NCBI RefSeq assembly: GCF_030407495.1
Contig: NZ_JASDDG010000014.1
Coordinates: 28,757-92,756, forward strand
Origin: Arthrobacter sp. APC 3897
Lineage (GTDB): Bacteria; Actinomycetota; Actinomycetes; Actinomycetales; Micrococcaceae
DNA: 64,000 bases
Reading direction: 5' to 3'
The notes under the pieces are model-generated. The model did no database searches and had not been told where the DNA came from. It worked only from the letters and a program-made list of their open reading frames with translations. A program made the position numbers and the translations under genes. This document shows positions 29,882 to 37,253 of this stretch, in pieces. Position 1 is the stretch's first letter. Every line of letters begins with the position of its first letter.

Positions 29882-30838
29882 TCACATTCGCCTCAAGATC
29901 TCCCACCTGCCGAACTTGTAGGATTTGGAATACCCACTGTCCACTGACGGACTCTCCAAGTCAGCAACCAGGAGATCACATGCCTCAATTTGGGCACGTA
30001 GTAGAACCTGACTTTTGGCGATTTGCAACAGTGCGTTTTTCGAATCAATTAGATAGGTTAACGCAACCAGAAAAGCCAATATGAAAAAAATAAATGTTGT
30101 CAGCGATCCCTCTAGGCACAGGCTCAGAATTATTGCAATTATTAGAAATGCCACGAGGCTAATACTGATCACGACACGGAAGCGTCCAAGCATCAACCCA
30201 TGCCAAAATAATATGTACTTGAACCATGAACCAAGACTAAGCCTGTTCGTCCGTTTTACGACGATCAATTCGTCTCGAAGGCCCAAGTCATTGTGATCAT
30301 ATAATTCCTCGTAACGCTCCTTGAAACGATCATTCAATCTCCTTGTGCTGCGAAGCGCTAGGTTTTCCGCCTTTATCCGATCAAGTTGACCCTTCAAATC
30401 ACTCAATCTTGCGCTATCCCGACGCACCCCTTCCTGACTAAGTTGGCTCAGTTCGAACCGTACATCGGCCGGGCCGAGCAGGACCTCACGGTCGTGACTT
30501 CTGGCAACTAATATCACCAGAATCTCGAACACTATGATGACTCCGCCGGCCGCCAATATGCCAGGATTCAGATCACTCTTGGACCCAACATCCGCGAACT
30601 CCAATGCCCAACTCGCAGCTAAGCTCATAGCGTATCCTGCGGTGATACTTATGATGCCGATAAGGACCACGCTGTAGTAGAAAGAGGCGCTTCTCTCCCG
30701 TGTCGACCGTGACCGCCCCCGCACGTCCTTTATCGCTTGAGTATCCAATTTCCGGCCGGCGACACTGGCTAAAAGCAGGACTTGCACAAGCACAATCAGC
30801 ATCAACATGAACCCGATGGCCGGAAAATTGCCTATCAT
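29882..30838 (-). CDS. Orphan membrane protein with central coiled coil, AT-rich
   Basis: A 318-aa protein I cannot assign. Five hydrophobic helices are visible: about residues 5-28, 53-77, 92-112, 221-242 and 245-263. Between helices 3 and 5 lies a charged helical stretch (about 128-190, rich in Leu/Lys/Glu/Arg) likely to form a coiled coil. After the last helix comes another amphipathic segment (266-296). The ATG at 30838 has a strong AAGGAG. Codon use is visibly AT-richer (many ata, att, aat, aaa) than all neighbours, a sign of transfer. The two-helix-plus-long-helix ending loosely recalls SLATT-type effector membrane proteins, but that is speculation. Confidence 0.7.
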   Translation of the reverse strand: MIGNFPAIGFMLMLIVLVQVLLLASVAGRKLDTQAIKDVRGRSRSTRERSASFYYSVVLIGIISITAGYAMSLAASWALEFADVGSKSDLNPGILAAGGVIIVFEILVILVARSHDREVLLGPADVRFELSQLSQEGVRRDSARLSDLKGQLDRIKAENLALRSTRRLNDRFKERYEELYDHNDLGLRDELIVVKRTNRLSLGSWFKYILFWHGLMLGRFRVVISISLVAFLIIAIILSLCLEGSLTTFIFFILAFLVALTYLIDSKNALLQIAKSQVLLRAQIEACDLLVADLESPSVDSGYSKSYKFGRWEILRRM

Positions 30839-31453
30839 CTATCTCTCCTTACTCAAACGGACCATCAGGCGGGCGATCAAGGTTTTACAAGATAAACCTT
30901 CCGCGAAACGGTAACTAAGGGTACCTCGCGACATCCAGTCAAGAACTCGACGTTTGCCGGGGTCATGCTTCAACAGAAGCGGACACGAAGGTTCGCTCCT
31001 TCATGGATTGGAACGAATAGAGACTTATCCAGGGGTTAGGACAGTGACTTTCCTGAAATCCTGCACCTGCAACGGACGGGACGCGTATTCCTCCAAAGAC
31101 GGACTTAGACACGAATTCACCCCCTGGCTGTGTGGTCCCCTCACGTTGATCCTCCCTGGCACAGGGTCCGGCCGATTGCATGGCCCCAATCTGGGCCAAC
31201 CAAACAAGGGCCAAACTAGCTCGCGGCGGGCACGAAGCCGTGCCAGGCGCCTCAGGCACGGGGGCACCCAACCGCTCCAGGACGGCTCCAGTCATCGCAC
31301 ATGAAGACTGCCGGCTGCAACCACACAACTGTGCGCGGAACTGCAATCAACCGAGCTTGTGGAAATCCGCATCCTTGCTTCGTCTCCCTAGTGAATGCGG
31401 CCACAATGGCAGCATTTCTGGCGAAAACGTCGAAGGAGAGCAGGGGGACCGTT
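30839..31453. other. Non-coding stretch beside the accessory gene
   Basis: About 600 bp with no convincing gene on either strand. Open frames here (for example on both strands over 30960-31346) have no recognisable motifs, poor starts and unusual composition. It separates the AT-rich orphan gene from the decayed YCII/sigma-factor genes and probably represents decayed DNA. Confidence 0.5.
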
Positions 31454-31830
31454 ATGGTCAAGTCTCTGTTTCTCAGGCATTACCGCAGCGCACCGGAAGC
31501 ACTCAACAATGTGCCGACGGGCCAATGGACGCCGGAAGAAGTCAATGCGCACATGCAATTAATGCAGGACTCCGCCGACCGACTGCAGGCCAGCGGGCAT
31601 ACATCGACAGGCAGGCGGTTTCAGCTGACGGCACCTTCATACGGTCCGAGGCGAGGGCTGGCCGCCCGTAATCGACAGACCGTTCGCGGGAGCCAAGAAC
31701 CTCATCGCCGGCTGGATGGTGATCGATATGGACGACTACGATCGCGCCGTCGAACTCGCCCGGGAATTGTCCGCAGTCCCGGCCGCCGGACGGAATCGGC
31801 TGCAGGAATGGATTTGGGATTCCATAAGCC
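31454..31830 (+). pseudogene. Frameshifted YCII-family protein remnant
   Basis: The start is good (GGGGGA then ATG 31454, MVKSLFLRHYRSAPEA), but the coding sense jumps frame twice. Frame one ends its homology at DRLQASG (about 31600). Frame two continues AYIDRQAVSADGTFIRS (about 31601-31665). Frame three continues VIDRPFAGAKNLIAGWMVIDMDDYDRAVELA (about 31670-31780). Read together these give a whole YCII-type (DGPF-like) protein, the family often encoded beside ECF sigma factors. Each junction needs one added base, so the gene is inactive unless the sequence is wrong. Confidence 0.65.
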
Positions 31831-31842
31831 TGGCTGGTTGCC

Positions 31843-31992
31843 GTGGCGTAGCGGAAGGTCCTGAACATGCCACGCGCCGGGCTGGCCGCCCTGGCGGGCG
31901 TGGATCCTGCGCTCTCCCGCACACCCCTGCACTGGCCCACCTGCACGAGCCCGAGCACCTGCCCTTACAGGCGGCACGGCTCCATGCTGTGC
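31843..31992 (+). pseudogene. ECF sigma factor C-terminal remnant
   Basis: Immediately after the YCII remnant, one frame reads VAVA, stop, then PRAGLAALAGVDPALSR. A neighbouring frame continues TPALAHLHEPEHLPLQAARLHAVLRKW. This resembles the C-terminal helical region of the YCII-associated ECF sigma factors (NRAVAVA...GPAAGLAAL...). The DNA-binding N-terminal part is missing, so a deletion appears to have joined the YCII remnant to the sigma tail. Identification is from memory of the family pattern and is moderate. Confidence 0.45.
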
Positions 31993-32026
31993 TCCGAAAG
32001 TGGTCCGACTGATCATATGCAGGTTC

Positions 32027-32047
32027 CCGACACCATGTCGGTATAAT
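32027..32047 (+). promoter_or_regulatory. TATAAT promoter with adjacent palindrome for the ABM-domain gene
   Basis: A perfect -10 hexamer TATAAT at 32042-32047 lies 55 bp upstream of the ABM start. The perfect inverted repeat CCGACA-CCA-TGTCGG (32027-32041) abuts it in the spacer region, where a repressor would block RNA polymerase. No good -35 is seen. Confidence 0.55.
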
Positions 32048-32101
32048 ATTCCTGCAGCGGACAGGAGATTCCGTGCCCGCAGAGCCGTTGGAAGGATGAA
32101 C

Positions 32102-32404
32102 ATGTACGTAGTCGTCAACACCCTGGAAGCGGGCCCGGAAACCGCTCAAGCCTTTGAGAAGGCCTTCATCGACAGCATGGTCCATCTTGAAGGCGTCCCC
32201 GGCCTGGGCCGCAGCACGCTGATGCGTCCTGAGGGTGAAAGCAACACTTACCTGTCGACGATGGAATTCGATTCCAGGGAAGACTTCTTTGCGTGGCTGA
32301 AGTCCGATTCCTTTAAGGCGTCGCACTCCGATAAGCAGGCCCCGGGCATGCAGGCACCCAACGCCGTCGCTTCCTACACCGTTATCAAGGACACCGCAGC
32401 CTAG
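32102..32404 (+). CDS. Antibiotic biosynthesis monooxygenase (ABM) domain protein
   Basis: A 100-aa dimeric alpha-beta barrel (ABM) protein. The ATG at 32102 is used because GGAAGG lies 6 nt before it; a second ATG two codons earlier is too close to that site. MYVVVNTLEA, the GVPGLGRSTLMRP segment and the STMEFDSREDFFAWLKSDSF stretch match the family of small monooxygenases, which includes heme-degrading IsdG/HmoA-type proteins. The C-terminal KASHSDKQ supplies a His near where those bind heme, so heme degradation is possible but unproven. It is monocistronic with its own promoter. Confidence 0.8.
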   Translation: MYVVVNTLEAGPETAQAFEKAFIDSMVHLEGVPGLGRSTLMRPEGESNTYLSTMEFDSREDFFAWLKSDSFKASHSDKQAPGMQAPNAVASYTVIKDTAA

Positions 32405-32500
32405 ACAGTTGCAGTTTCAACGCCGTCATCCGTCACTGCTGACTCGATAGAATTGATGGCGCCCAACAGTCCCGCCCATTATTGAAAACGAGACGGCAGA

Positions 32501-33067
32501 ATGGCCCACCACCAAGCACCCGAACGCCCCGACCCGACGCCGATCCCGAATCCCGCCCGCACCCTCACGGTATGGGAGGACGGGGTGCAGCTGGATTTCA
32601 CCTTCGAGGACTGTATGAAGTACCACGGTCCGGGTTTTCCCGGCGGTGTGGCACATGCGTTCGCGGCGCTGGGCCGGGCGTTGCCGGAGCTCGCGGCCCG
32701 CAGCAGGAACGGCCGGGTTGAGCGCCGCGATATCCGCGTGCGCACCCCGTTCGCCGGGCCCGGTGCCCGGGATGTTTTCGAACTCGTCACCCGGGCGGTC
32801 ACCGGAGAACGTTACGCAGTGCTTCCTGAACTGGCGCGGCCTGAGCGGGGCAACACCCTGGCCCGCTACGTCTTCGAGCTGAGCATCCCGGAAGCCGCCG
32901 TGACCTGCGTTCTCCGGGATGACGGCATCGTGGCGGATGAGTTCATTGAACTCACCGCCAAGCCCGACAAGACTGCCGCCGAGCTGGCTCACCTGGAGGG
33001 TCTTAAACTCCAGATGCGCGACCGCATCCTCAAGCGTGAGCCTGCCCGGGTTTACGACCTGGAGTAA
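32501..33067 (+). CDS. Conserved-looking hypothetical protein
   Basis: A 188-aa soluble protein I do not recognise with certainty. It has no signal peptide or membrane helix. The segment FEDCMKYHGPGFPGGVAHAF (about residues 31-50) with a His-Gly-Pro and nearby Cys faintly recalls the FHGHLCPG opening of FmdE-type proteins, and a later ERGNTLARYVFEL could match their second motif. If so the key cysteine is displaced. Base composition is normal for this genome, and the start at 32501 has only a weak ribosome binding site. It converges with the Ntn hydrolase, 23 bp apart. Confidence 0.65.
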   Translation: MAHHQAPERPDPTPIPNPARTLTVWEDGVQLDFTFEDCMKYHGPGFPGGVAHAFAALGRALPELAARSRNGRVERRDIRVRTPFAGPGARDVFELVTRAVTGERYAVLPELARPERGNTLARYVFELSIPEAAVTCVLRDDGIVADEFIELTAKPDKTAAELAHLEGLKLQMRDRILKREPARVYDLE

Positions 33068-33090
33068 CCAAACAAGGAACAGCGCCGACG

Positions 33091-34038
33091 CTAGACCACC
33101 ACGAGCTCGGTTCCGTCAGTCTTGTGGCTGGACATTGCAGCGCTCTGAAGCGCCGGATCCTCGTAAGTGTTCCAGTAATACGTCATGGTGCGGGCCGAAA
33201 ACAGGCCGGTGTAAGTGGTCTTTTCGAAGTCCCCGTCCCCCATCGCGGCGCTTCCTTCCACCATTGCAACCTGCTGGAGGGTATGGAACGCCCGGCTGAC
33301 GTTCTCCTCCTCAGTAGTCTTCTGCGGATAGTGCGCGTTGACGTAGGCCGCCCGCACAAAGCGCGACGGCGAATAATAGTCACCGGGAATCCCCCGCATC
33401 AGCGAACCGGATCCGAACGGAACCAGGTGCGCCTGGTTGAGCACCACCTCCTGCGGAAAGTCCGGTGATGCGTTGAGGTAGTTGCGGAGATTCTCGTGGT
33501 GCCAGCCGAAACCGGGCTGGTTTGCCAGGACATCTACGTCGTCATGGAACACCTGCATGCCGTCGCTCGTGTATTCCACCACAATGGCGCGCCTGGCATC
33601 GCCAATAATCCAGTGCAGCAGCGAGCTCGGGTACTTGTCATTAATCGGCCTGTCCACGATGGCAACGTTGGCGAGCGCCGCTTCGACTTCATCAACCGTG
33701 GTGAACTGGGAGGCCACCCAGAGCGGGAATTCAAACGCGGCAACATTCGTCTTACCCTCCACTGCTTCCGGCGCATACTGCGCATAGCCCGGGAAATTGA
33801 GTCCGCCAATGGCCAGGCCGGCATCATTGCCGCAGTCAAAATAGAGCGGAGTGTCCTCCTCCACGATTCCCATGCCGATCACGGCGTGCTGAATGTTCGG
33901 CACGGCACCAAACGGTGACTTGGTGGCGTACCCGGTGGGGGTCACCACCACGCGCTCCCCGAAGTCGGTCGTCCAGTCGAGGTTCCGTGCGAAATAAAGG
34001 TTGCCGCCGCCGTCCGTGAACCTGATTCCTGTGCACAT
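33091..34038 (-). CDS. Choloylglycine hydrolase / penicillin V acylase family protein
   Basis: A 315-aa linear-amide C-N hydrolase of the Ntn fold. The ATG at 34038 follows GGGAG and gives MCTGIRF: removal of Met exposes Cys2, the family nucleophile. Supporting residues: ARNLDWT near residue 17 (Arg and Asp that position the thiolate) and GGLNFPGYA near 75. NPGFGWH-like NQPGF follows near 175, then a C-terminal helix-strand ending. There is no secretion signal. Family members cleave bile-salt amides, penicillin V or N-acyl homoserine lactones; sequence alone does not choose. It sits alone between convergent and tandem neighbours. Confidence 0.85.
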   Translation of the reverse strand: MCTGIRFTDGGGNLYFARNLDWTTDFGERVVVTPTGYATKSPFGAVPNIQHAVIGMGIVEEDTPLYFDCGNDAGLAIGGLNFPGYAQYAPEAVEGKTNVAAFEFPLWVASQFTTVDEVEAALANVAIVDRPINDKYPSSLLHWIIGDARRAIVVEYTSDGMQVFHDDVDVLANQPGFGWHHENLRNYLNASPDFPQEVVLNQAHLVPFGSGSLMRGIPGDYYSPSRFVRAAYVNAHYPQKTTEEENVSRAFHTLQQVAMVEGSAAMGDGDFEKTTYTGLFSARTMTYYWNTYEDPALQSAAMSSHKTDGTELVVV

Positions 34039-34191
34039 GTTGATGCTCCCTGTCATGGCAAAACTCAAACGAAGCTCCGCCTGCTCGGTGGTCCTGCTGC
34101 AGTTCAGCCTAGGTCCCGCCCCTCCGCCTGCGGCAGGCTTCCCCGCCGAATTCGACGCCGCCCTGCCCATTTATGGACTCAACCCCCGGTT

Positions 34192-35478
34192 CTACCGCCC
34201 GTCGTCAGCCGCCGCCACGGGGATACGCCGCGCCCAGACCAGCACGGGAATGAGCAGCAGAGCCAGGATTCCGCCGGACAGGGCCAGCGCGGCGTAGCTG
34301 GTTCCGGCCATGACAACGCCGGACATCATGCCGCCGCCGGCTCCGGCCAGGGCCACCAGCACATCGGTTCTGCCCTGCACCCGGGGACGGATTTTCGGTG
34401 CAGTGTGGTCAACCACCAGGGCCGTGCCCGCAATGAGGCCGAAGTTCCAGCCCAGGCCCAGCAGTGCCAGGGCAAGGATCAGCAGTCCCAGCGATTCTCC
34501 CGGAGCCAGGGCCGCCGTGACGCCGGCGAGCAGCAGCGTTACGCCCGCGGCGGCAGCCACGGGAAGCCGGCCCACCCGGTCCACCAGCACGCCGGTCACC
34601 AGGGACGGCAGATACATCGCCCCGATATGAATGCCGATCACGAGGCCCACGTCCGCCAGCCCGTGATGGTGGAGCCGCATATGAACCGGTGTCATGGTCA
34701 TGATCGCCACCATGGCAATCTGGGTCAGCACCATCACGGCCGCGCCGGCATAAGCACCCTTCCCGGGCCGCGCCGGAACCGGACCCGCCCCACCTGCGGC
34801 GGCAGCGCCGCCGTCGGCCGCTCCCGCGTTCAGCCTGCGGGCGAGCAGGAACGGATCGGGGCGCAGCAGCGCCAGCAGGACGACGCCGGCTGCCAGGTAT
34901 GCCGCACCGGCCAGCAGGAAAGGACCGGCCAGGGCAGGGATCCCCAGGCCGGCGGCCAGATGTCCCATGGGCGTGACCAGGTTGGGACCGGCCACCGCGC
35001 CGAGCGTCGTGGAGACCATGGCAATGCTGATGGCCTGGCCCCGGCGCGCCGGCGGTGCCAGATCGGTGCCCGCATAGCGTGCCTGCAGGTTGGCGGCGGT
35101 GCCCGCCCCGTAAACGAAAAGGGAGGCAAACAGCAGCGCAGGGCTGTCTACGACCGCGGCCAGGACCACTCCCAGGGCACCCGCCCCGCCGGCGGCGAAC
35201 CCGGCCCCAAGGCCCACCCGGCGGCCTGAGCGCTGGGTCACCCGGCCCACGAGGTACGCGGTCAGCGCGGAACCCAGGGTGAACAACCCCGCGGGCAGGC
35301 CGGCGAGGCCGTCAGAGCCCAGCATCTCCTGCGCCAGCAGGGCGCCAACGGTGACACCGGCGGCCAACCCCGCCCCGCCGAGGACCTGGCTCAGGATCAC
35401 CACTGTCAGGGTGCGGCGCTGAACGCGGGCACGGGTCGCCTCATCGAGCGCCGGGGTGACGGCGTCAGGCCGGGACAC
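34192..35478 (-). CDS. MFS transporter
   Basis: A 428-aa major facilitator with about twelve helices. Motif A-like GRVTQRSGRRVGLG lies in the loop after helix 2, and a repeat, GVLVDRVGRLPV, after helix 8. The GTG start at 35478 lies inside the end of the RibD_C reductase gene (14-bp overlap), so it is translated from the same transcript as folP2-like and the reductase. Substrate is unknown; its place suggests a pterin, folate-like or antifolate compound. Confidence 0.88.
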   Translation of the reverse strand: MSRPDAVTPALDEATRARVQRRTLTVVILSQVLGGAGLAAGVTVGALLAQEMLGSDGLAGLPAGLFTLGSALTAYLVGRVTQRSGRRVGLGAGFAAGGAGALGVVLAAVVDSPALLFASLFVYGAGTAANLQARYAGTDLAPPARRGQAISIAMVSTTLGAVAGPNLVTPMGHLAAGLGIPALAGPFLLAGAAYLAAGVVLLALLRPDPFLLARRLNAGAADGGAAAAGGAGPVPARPGKGAYAGAAVMVLTQIAMVAIMTMTPVHMRLHHHGLADVGLVIGIHIGAMYLPSLVTGVLVDRVGRLPVAAAAGVTLLLAGVTAALAPGESLGLLILALALLGLGWNFGLIAGTALVVDHTAPKIRPRVQGRTDVLVALAGAGGGMMSGVVMAGTSYAALALSGGILALLLIPVLVWARRIPVAAADDGR

Positions 35479-36229
35479 TGAGGTACCGCAGCAGGAGTGT
35501 GTCGCCGCCGCGCAGGACCTGCGCCAGTTCCAGGCGTTGCGGCGGCACTGCCTCCGGCGCCCCGGCGGTGATACGCAGGGCGCTGCCCGCCGCCAGAAGC
35601 GGACTGACGGTCAGGCACAGTTCATCCACGAGCCCCGCAGCCTGAAAGGAGCCAAAGAGCTGGGGGCCGCCCTCGCAGAGCACCCGGGCGAACCCGCGTT
35701 CCGCGAGGAGGGCAGCGGCCTGCGCCGGCTCCACGGCCTGTTCCCCCGCCACGACGACGTCGGCAACGCGTTCCAGCGCAACCCTCCGCTCTGCAGCAGC
35801 TGTGGCTGTGGTCAGGATTAACGGCCGCACCGGTGCCTGCTGGAAGAACGGTCCGTCCGGATCCAGGTCCAGCCGCCCGGAGACGATGGCGACGGCCGGA
35901 TGGGAGGTCATTCCGCGGGCGATACGCCAGGACTGGCTTTCTGCGTCCAGGAGCTCACCGGCATACCCCTCCGCGCGCACGGTACCCGCTCCCACGAGGA
36001 TGACGTCGGCGGTTCGCCGGAGGAGTTCGAACACCCGGTGGTCCGCGCCGTCCCCCAGCGCACCGGAGCGTCCGTTCACTGCCGCGGCGCCGTCGGCCGA
36101 GGTGACGAAGTTGAACCGGACGTACGGCCGGCCGGGTGCCGCCTCCGGCCTGTCCCATGCATAGGCGGACAGCAGCTCGTCGTCGCTGAGTTCCCCGGCG
36201 GAGCCCGCGGCGGTTATCGGCGCCGTCAT
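35465..36229 (-). CDS. RibD C-terminal domain (DHFR-fold) pyrimidine reductase family protein
   Basis: A 254-aa protein with only the reductase half of RibD and no deaminase. The ATG at 36229 overlaps the folP2-like stop (ATGA). Motifs: RPYVRFNFVTSADGAAAV near residue 37, with the family Ser-Asp; ILVGAGTVRAEGY near 76; and the NADPH segment RVLCEGGPQLFGSFQAAGLVDELCLTVSP near 180. A true riboflavin ribD is present at 55.7-56.8 kb, so this copy likely does something else. The M. tuberculosis homologue Rv2671 has dihydrofolate reductase activity, which suits a neighbour of a DHPS homologue. Confidence 0.85.
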   Translation of the reverse strand: MTAPITAAGSAGELSDDELLSAYAWDRPEAAPGRPYVRFNFVTSADGAAAVNGRSGALGDGADHRVFELLRRTADVILVGAGTVRAEGYAGELLDAESQSWRIARGMTSHPAVAIVSGRLDLDPDGPFFQQAPVRPLILTTATAAAERRVALERVADVVVAGEQAVEPAQAAALLAERGFARVLCEGGPQLFGSFQAAGLVDELCLTVSPLLAAGSALRITAGAPEAVPPQRLELAQVLRGGDTLLLRYLSVPA

Positions 36230-37218
36230 GCCCGCACGGCCGGCTCGTTGGATTCGCCCATGTTGTGGCGAAGATAGACCGGGGCCCGCCACCCGAGGAT
36301 GGCTTCAGTCATTCGGATGGCGCTGGATGCGGCGGGGACGTTGTGCATCCGCAGGATTCTGGCGCCGTTCATGATGCTGGCAACGCCTGCGGCGAGGGAT
36401 CCCTCCACCCGGTCAGGCTTGGCTGCATCCAGGGTTTCGCCCACAAAGTCCTTATTGGACACTGCGGCCAGCACCGGATAGCCCAGTGCCGCAATTTCGG
36501 CGAGCCTGCGGGTGATTTCGAGGGAATGGAGCGTGTTTTTGTTGAGGTCGTGGCCTGGATCGATAATGATCTTCTCCGGGGCAACCCCCAGCTCCTGCGC
36601 GTATCCGACCCGCCGGCGCAGGAACTCCGCCACATCGGCCACCACGTCCCCGTACTGCGGACGCGGATAGGCGGTGCGGGGAGCTGCCAGACTGTGGGTG
36701 ATCACCAGATGCACGCCGGCGTCCGCCGCTACCCGGGCGAGGTCAGGGTTGGCGAGCCCGGTGGTGTCATTGATGACGGTGGCGCCGGCGGCGATGGCCG
36801 CTTCGGCAACTGAGGGCAGGAACGTGTCCGCGGAAATGATCACGTCGGAGCTGTCCCGGACAGCCTGGATCACGGGGATCACCCGGGCAGCTTCTTCCGC
36901 GGCGGCCAGCGCGGGTCCGGGAGCGAAGGGGACCCCGCCAATATCCACCCAGTCGGCGCCGTCGTGCACCGCCTGTACCGCTGCGCCTACTGCCGCGTCC
37001 AGCGCAAAGGTGCGTCCGGCGTCGTAAAACGAGTCCGGGGTTCGGTTGATGATGGCCATGAGCGCCACCCGGCGCCGGAAGTCGACGGTGCGTTCCCCTA
37101 TCTGCCGCACGGGGTGCAGCAGCGGCGGTTCATAGGCGCCTGCCCGCCGGACCGGATCATCACTGACACTGGCGTTGACACTGTTGCCGGCAGCGGATGC
37201 CGGGCGAGACAAACTCAT
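36226..37218 (-). CDS. folP2: Dihydropteroate synthase homologue, FolP2 type
   Basis: A 330-aa TIM-barrel pterin-binding protein. INRTPDSFYD (57-66), ISADTF near 129, IDPGHD (219-224) and SNKDFVGETL (254-263) align with the FolP2 group rather than true DHPS. Canonical loop 2 (ESTRPG) is replaced by VPFAPG at 96-101, and the usual SRKSF is SNKDF, so pABA/sulfonamide-loop residues are missing. Mycobacterial FolP2 is reported to lack DHPS activity; this protein may too. It is the first gene of a coupled three-gene unit with the RibD_C reductase and the MFS transporter. No folK/folB/folE neighbours are present. Confidence 0.82.
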   Translation of the reverse strand: MSLSRPASAAGNSVNASVSDDPVRRAGAYEPPLLHPVRQIGERTVDFRRRVALMAIINRTPDSFYDAGRTFALDAAVGAAVQAVHDGADWVDIGGVPFAPGPALAAAEEAARVIPVIQAVRDSSDVIISADTFLPSVAEAAIAAGATVINDTTGLANPDLARVAADAGVHLVITHSLAAPRTAYPRPQYGDVVADVAEFLRRRVGYAQELGVAPEKIIIDPGHDLNKNTLHSLEITRRLAEIAALGYPVLAAVSNKDFVGETLDAAKPDRVEGSLAAGVASIMNGARILRMHNVPAASSAIRMTEAILGWRAPVYLRHNMGESNEPAVRA

Positions 37219-37253
37219 GATTGCATCCTACGGCGCAGCGGTGCCGGTGACGG

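Noticed and set aside
30963..31346. 127-codon minus-strand frame in the accessory patch
   Set aside because: Cys/Ser/Pro-rich, no start signal and no recognisable motif; treated as non-coding.
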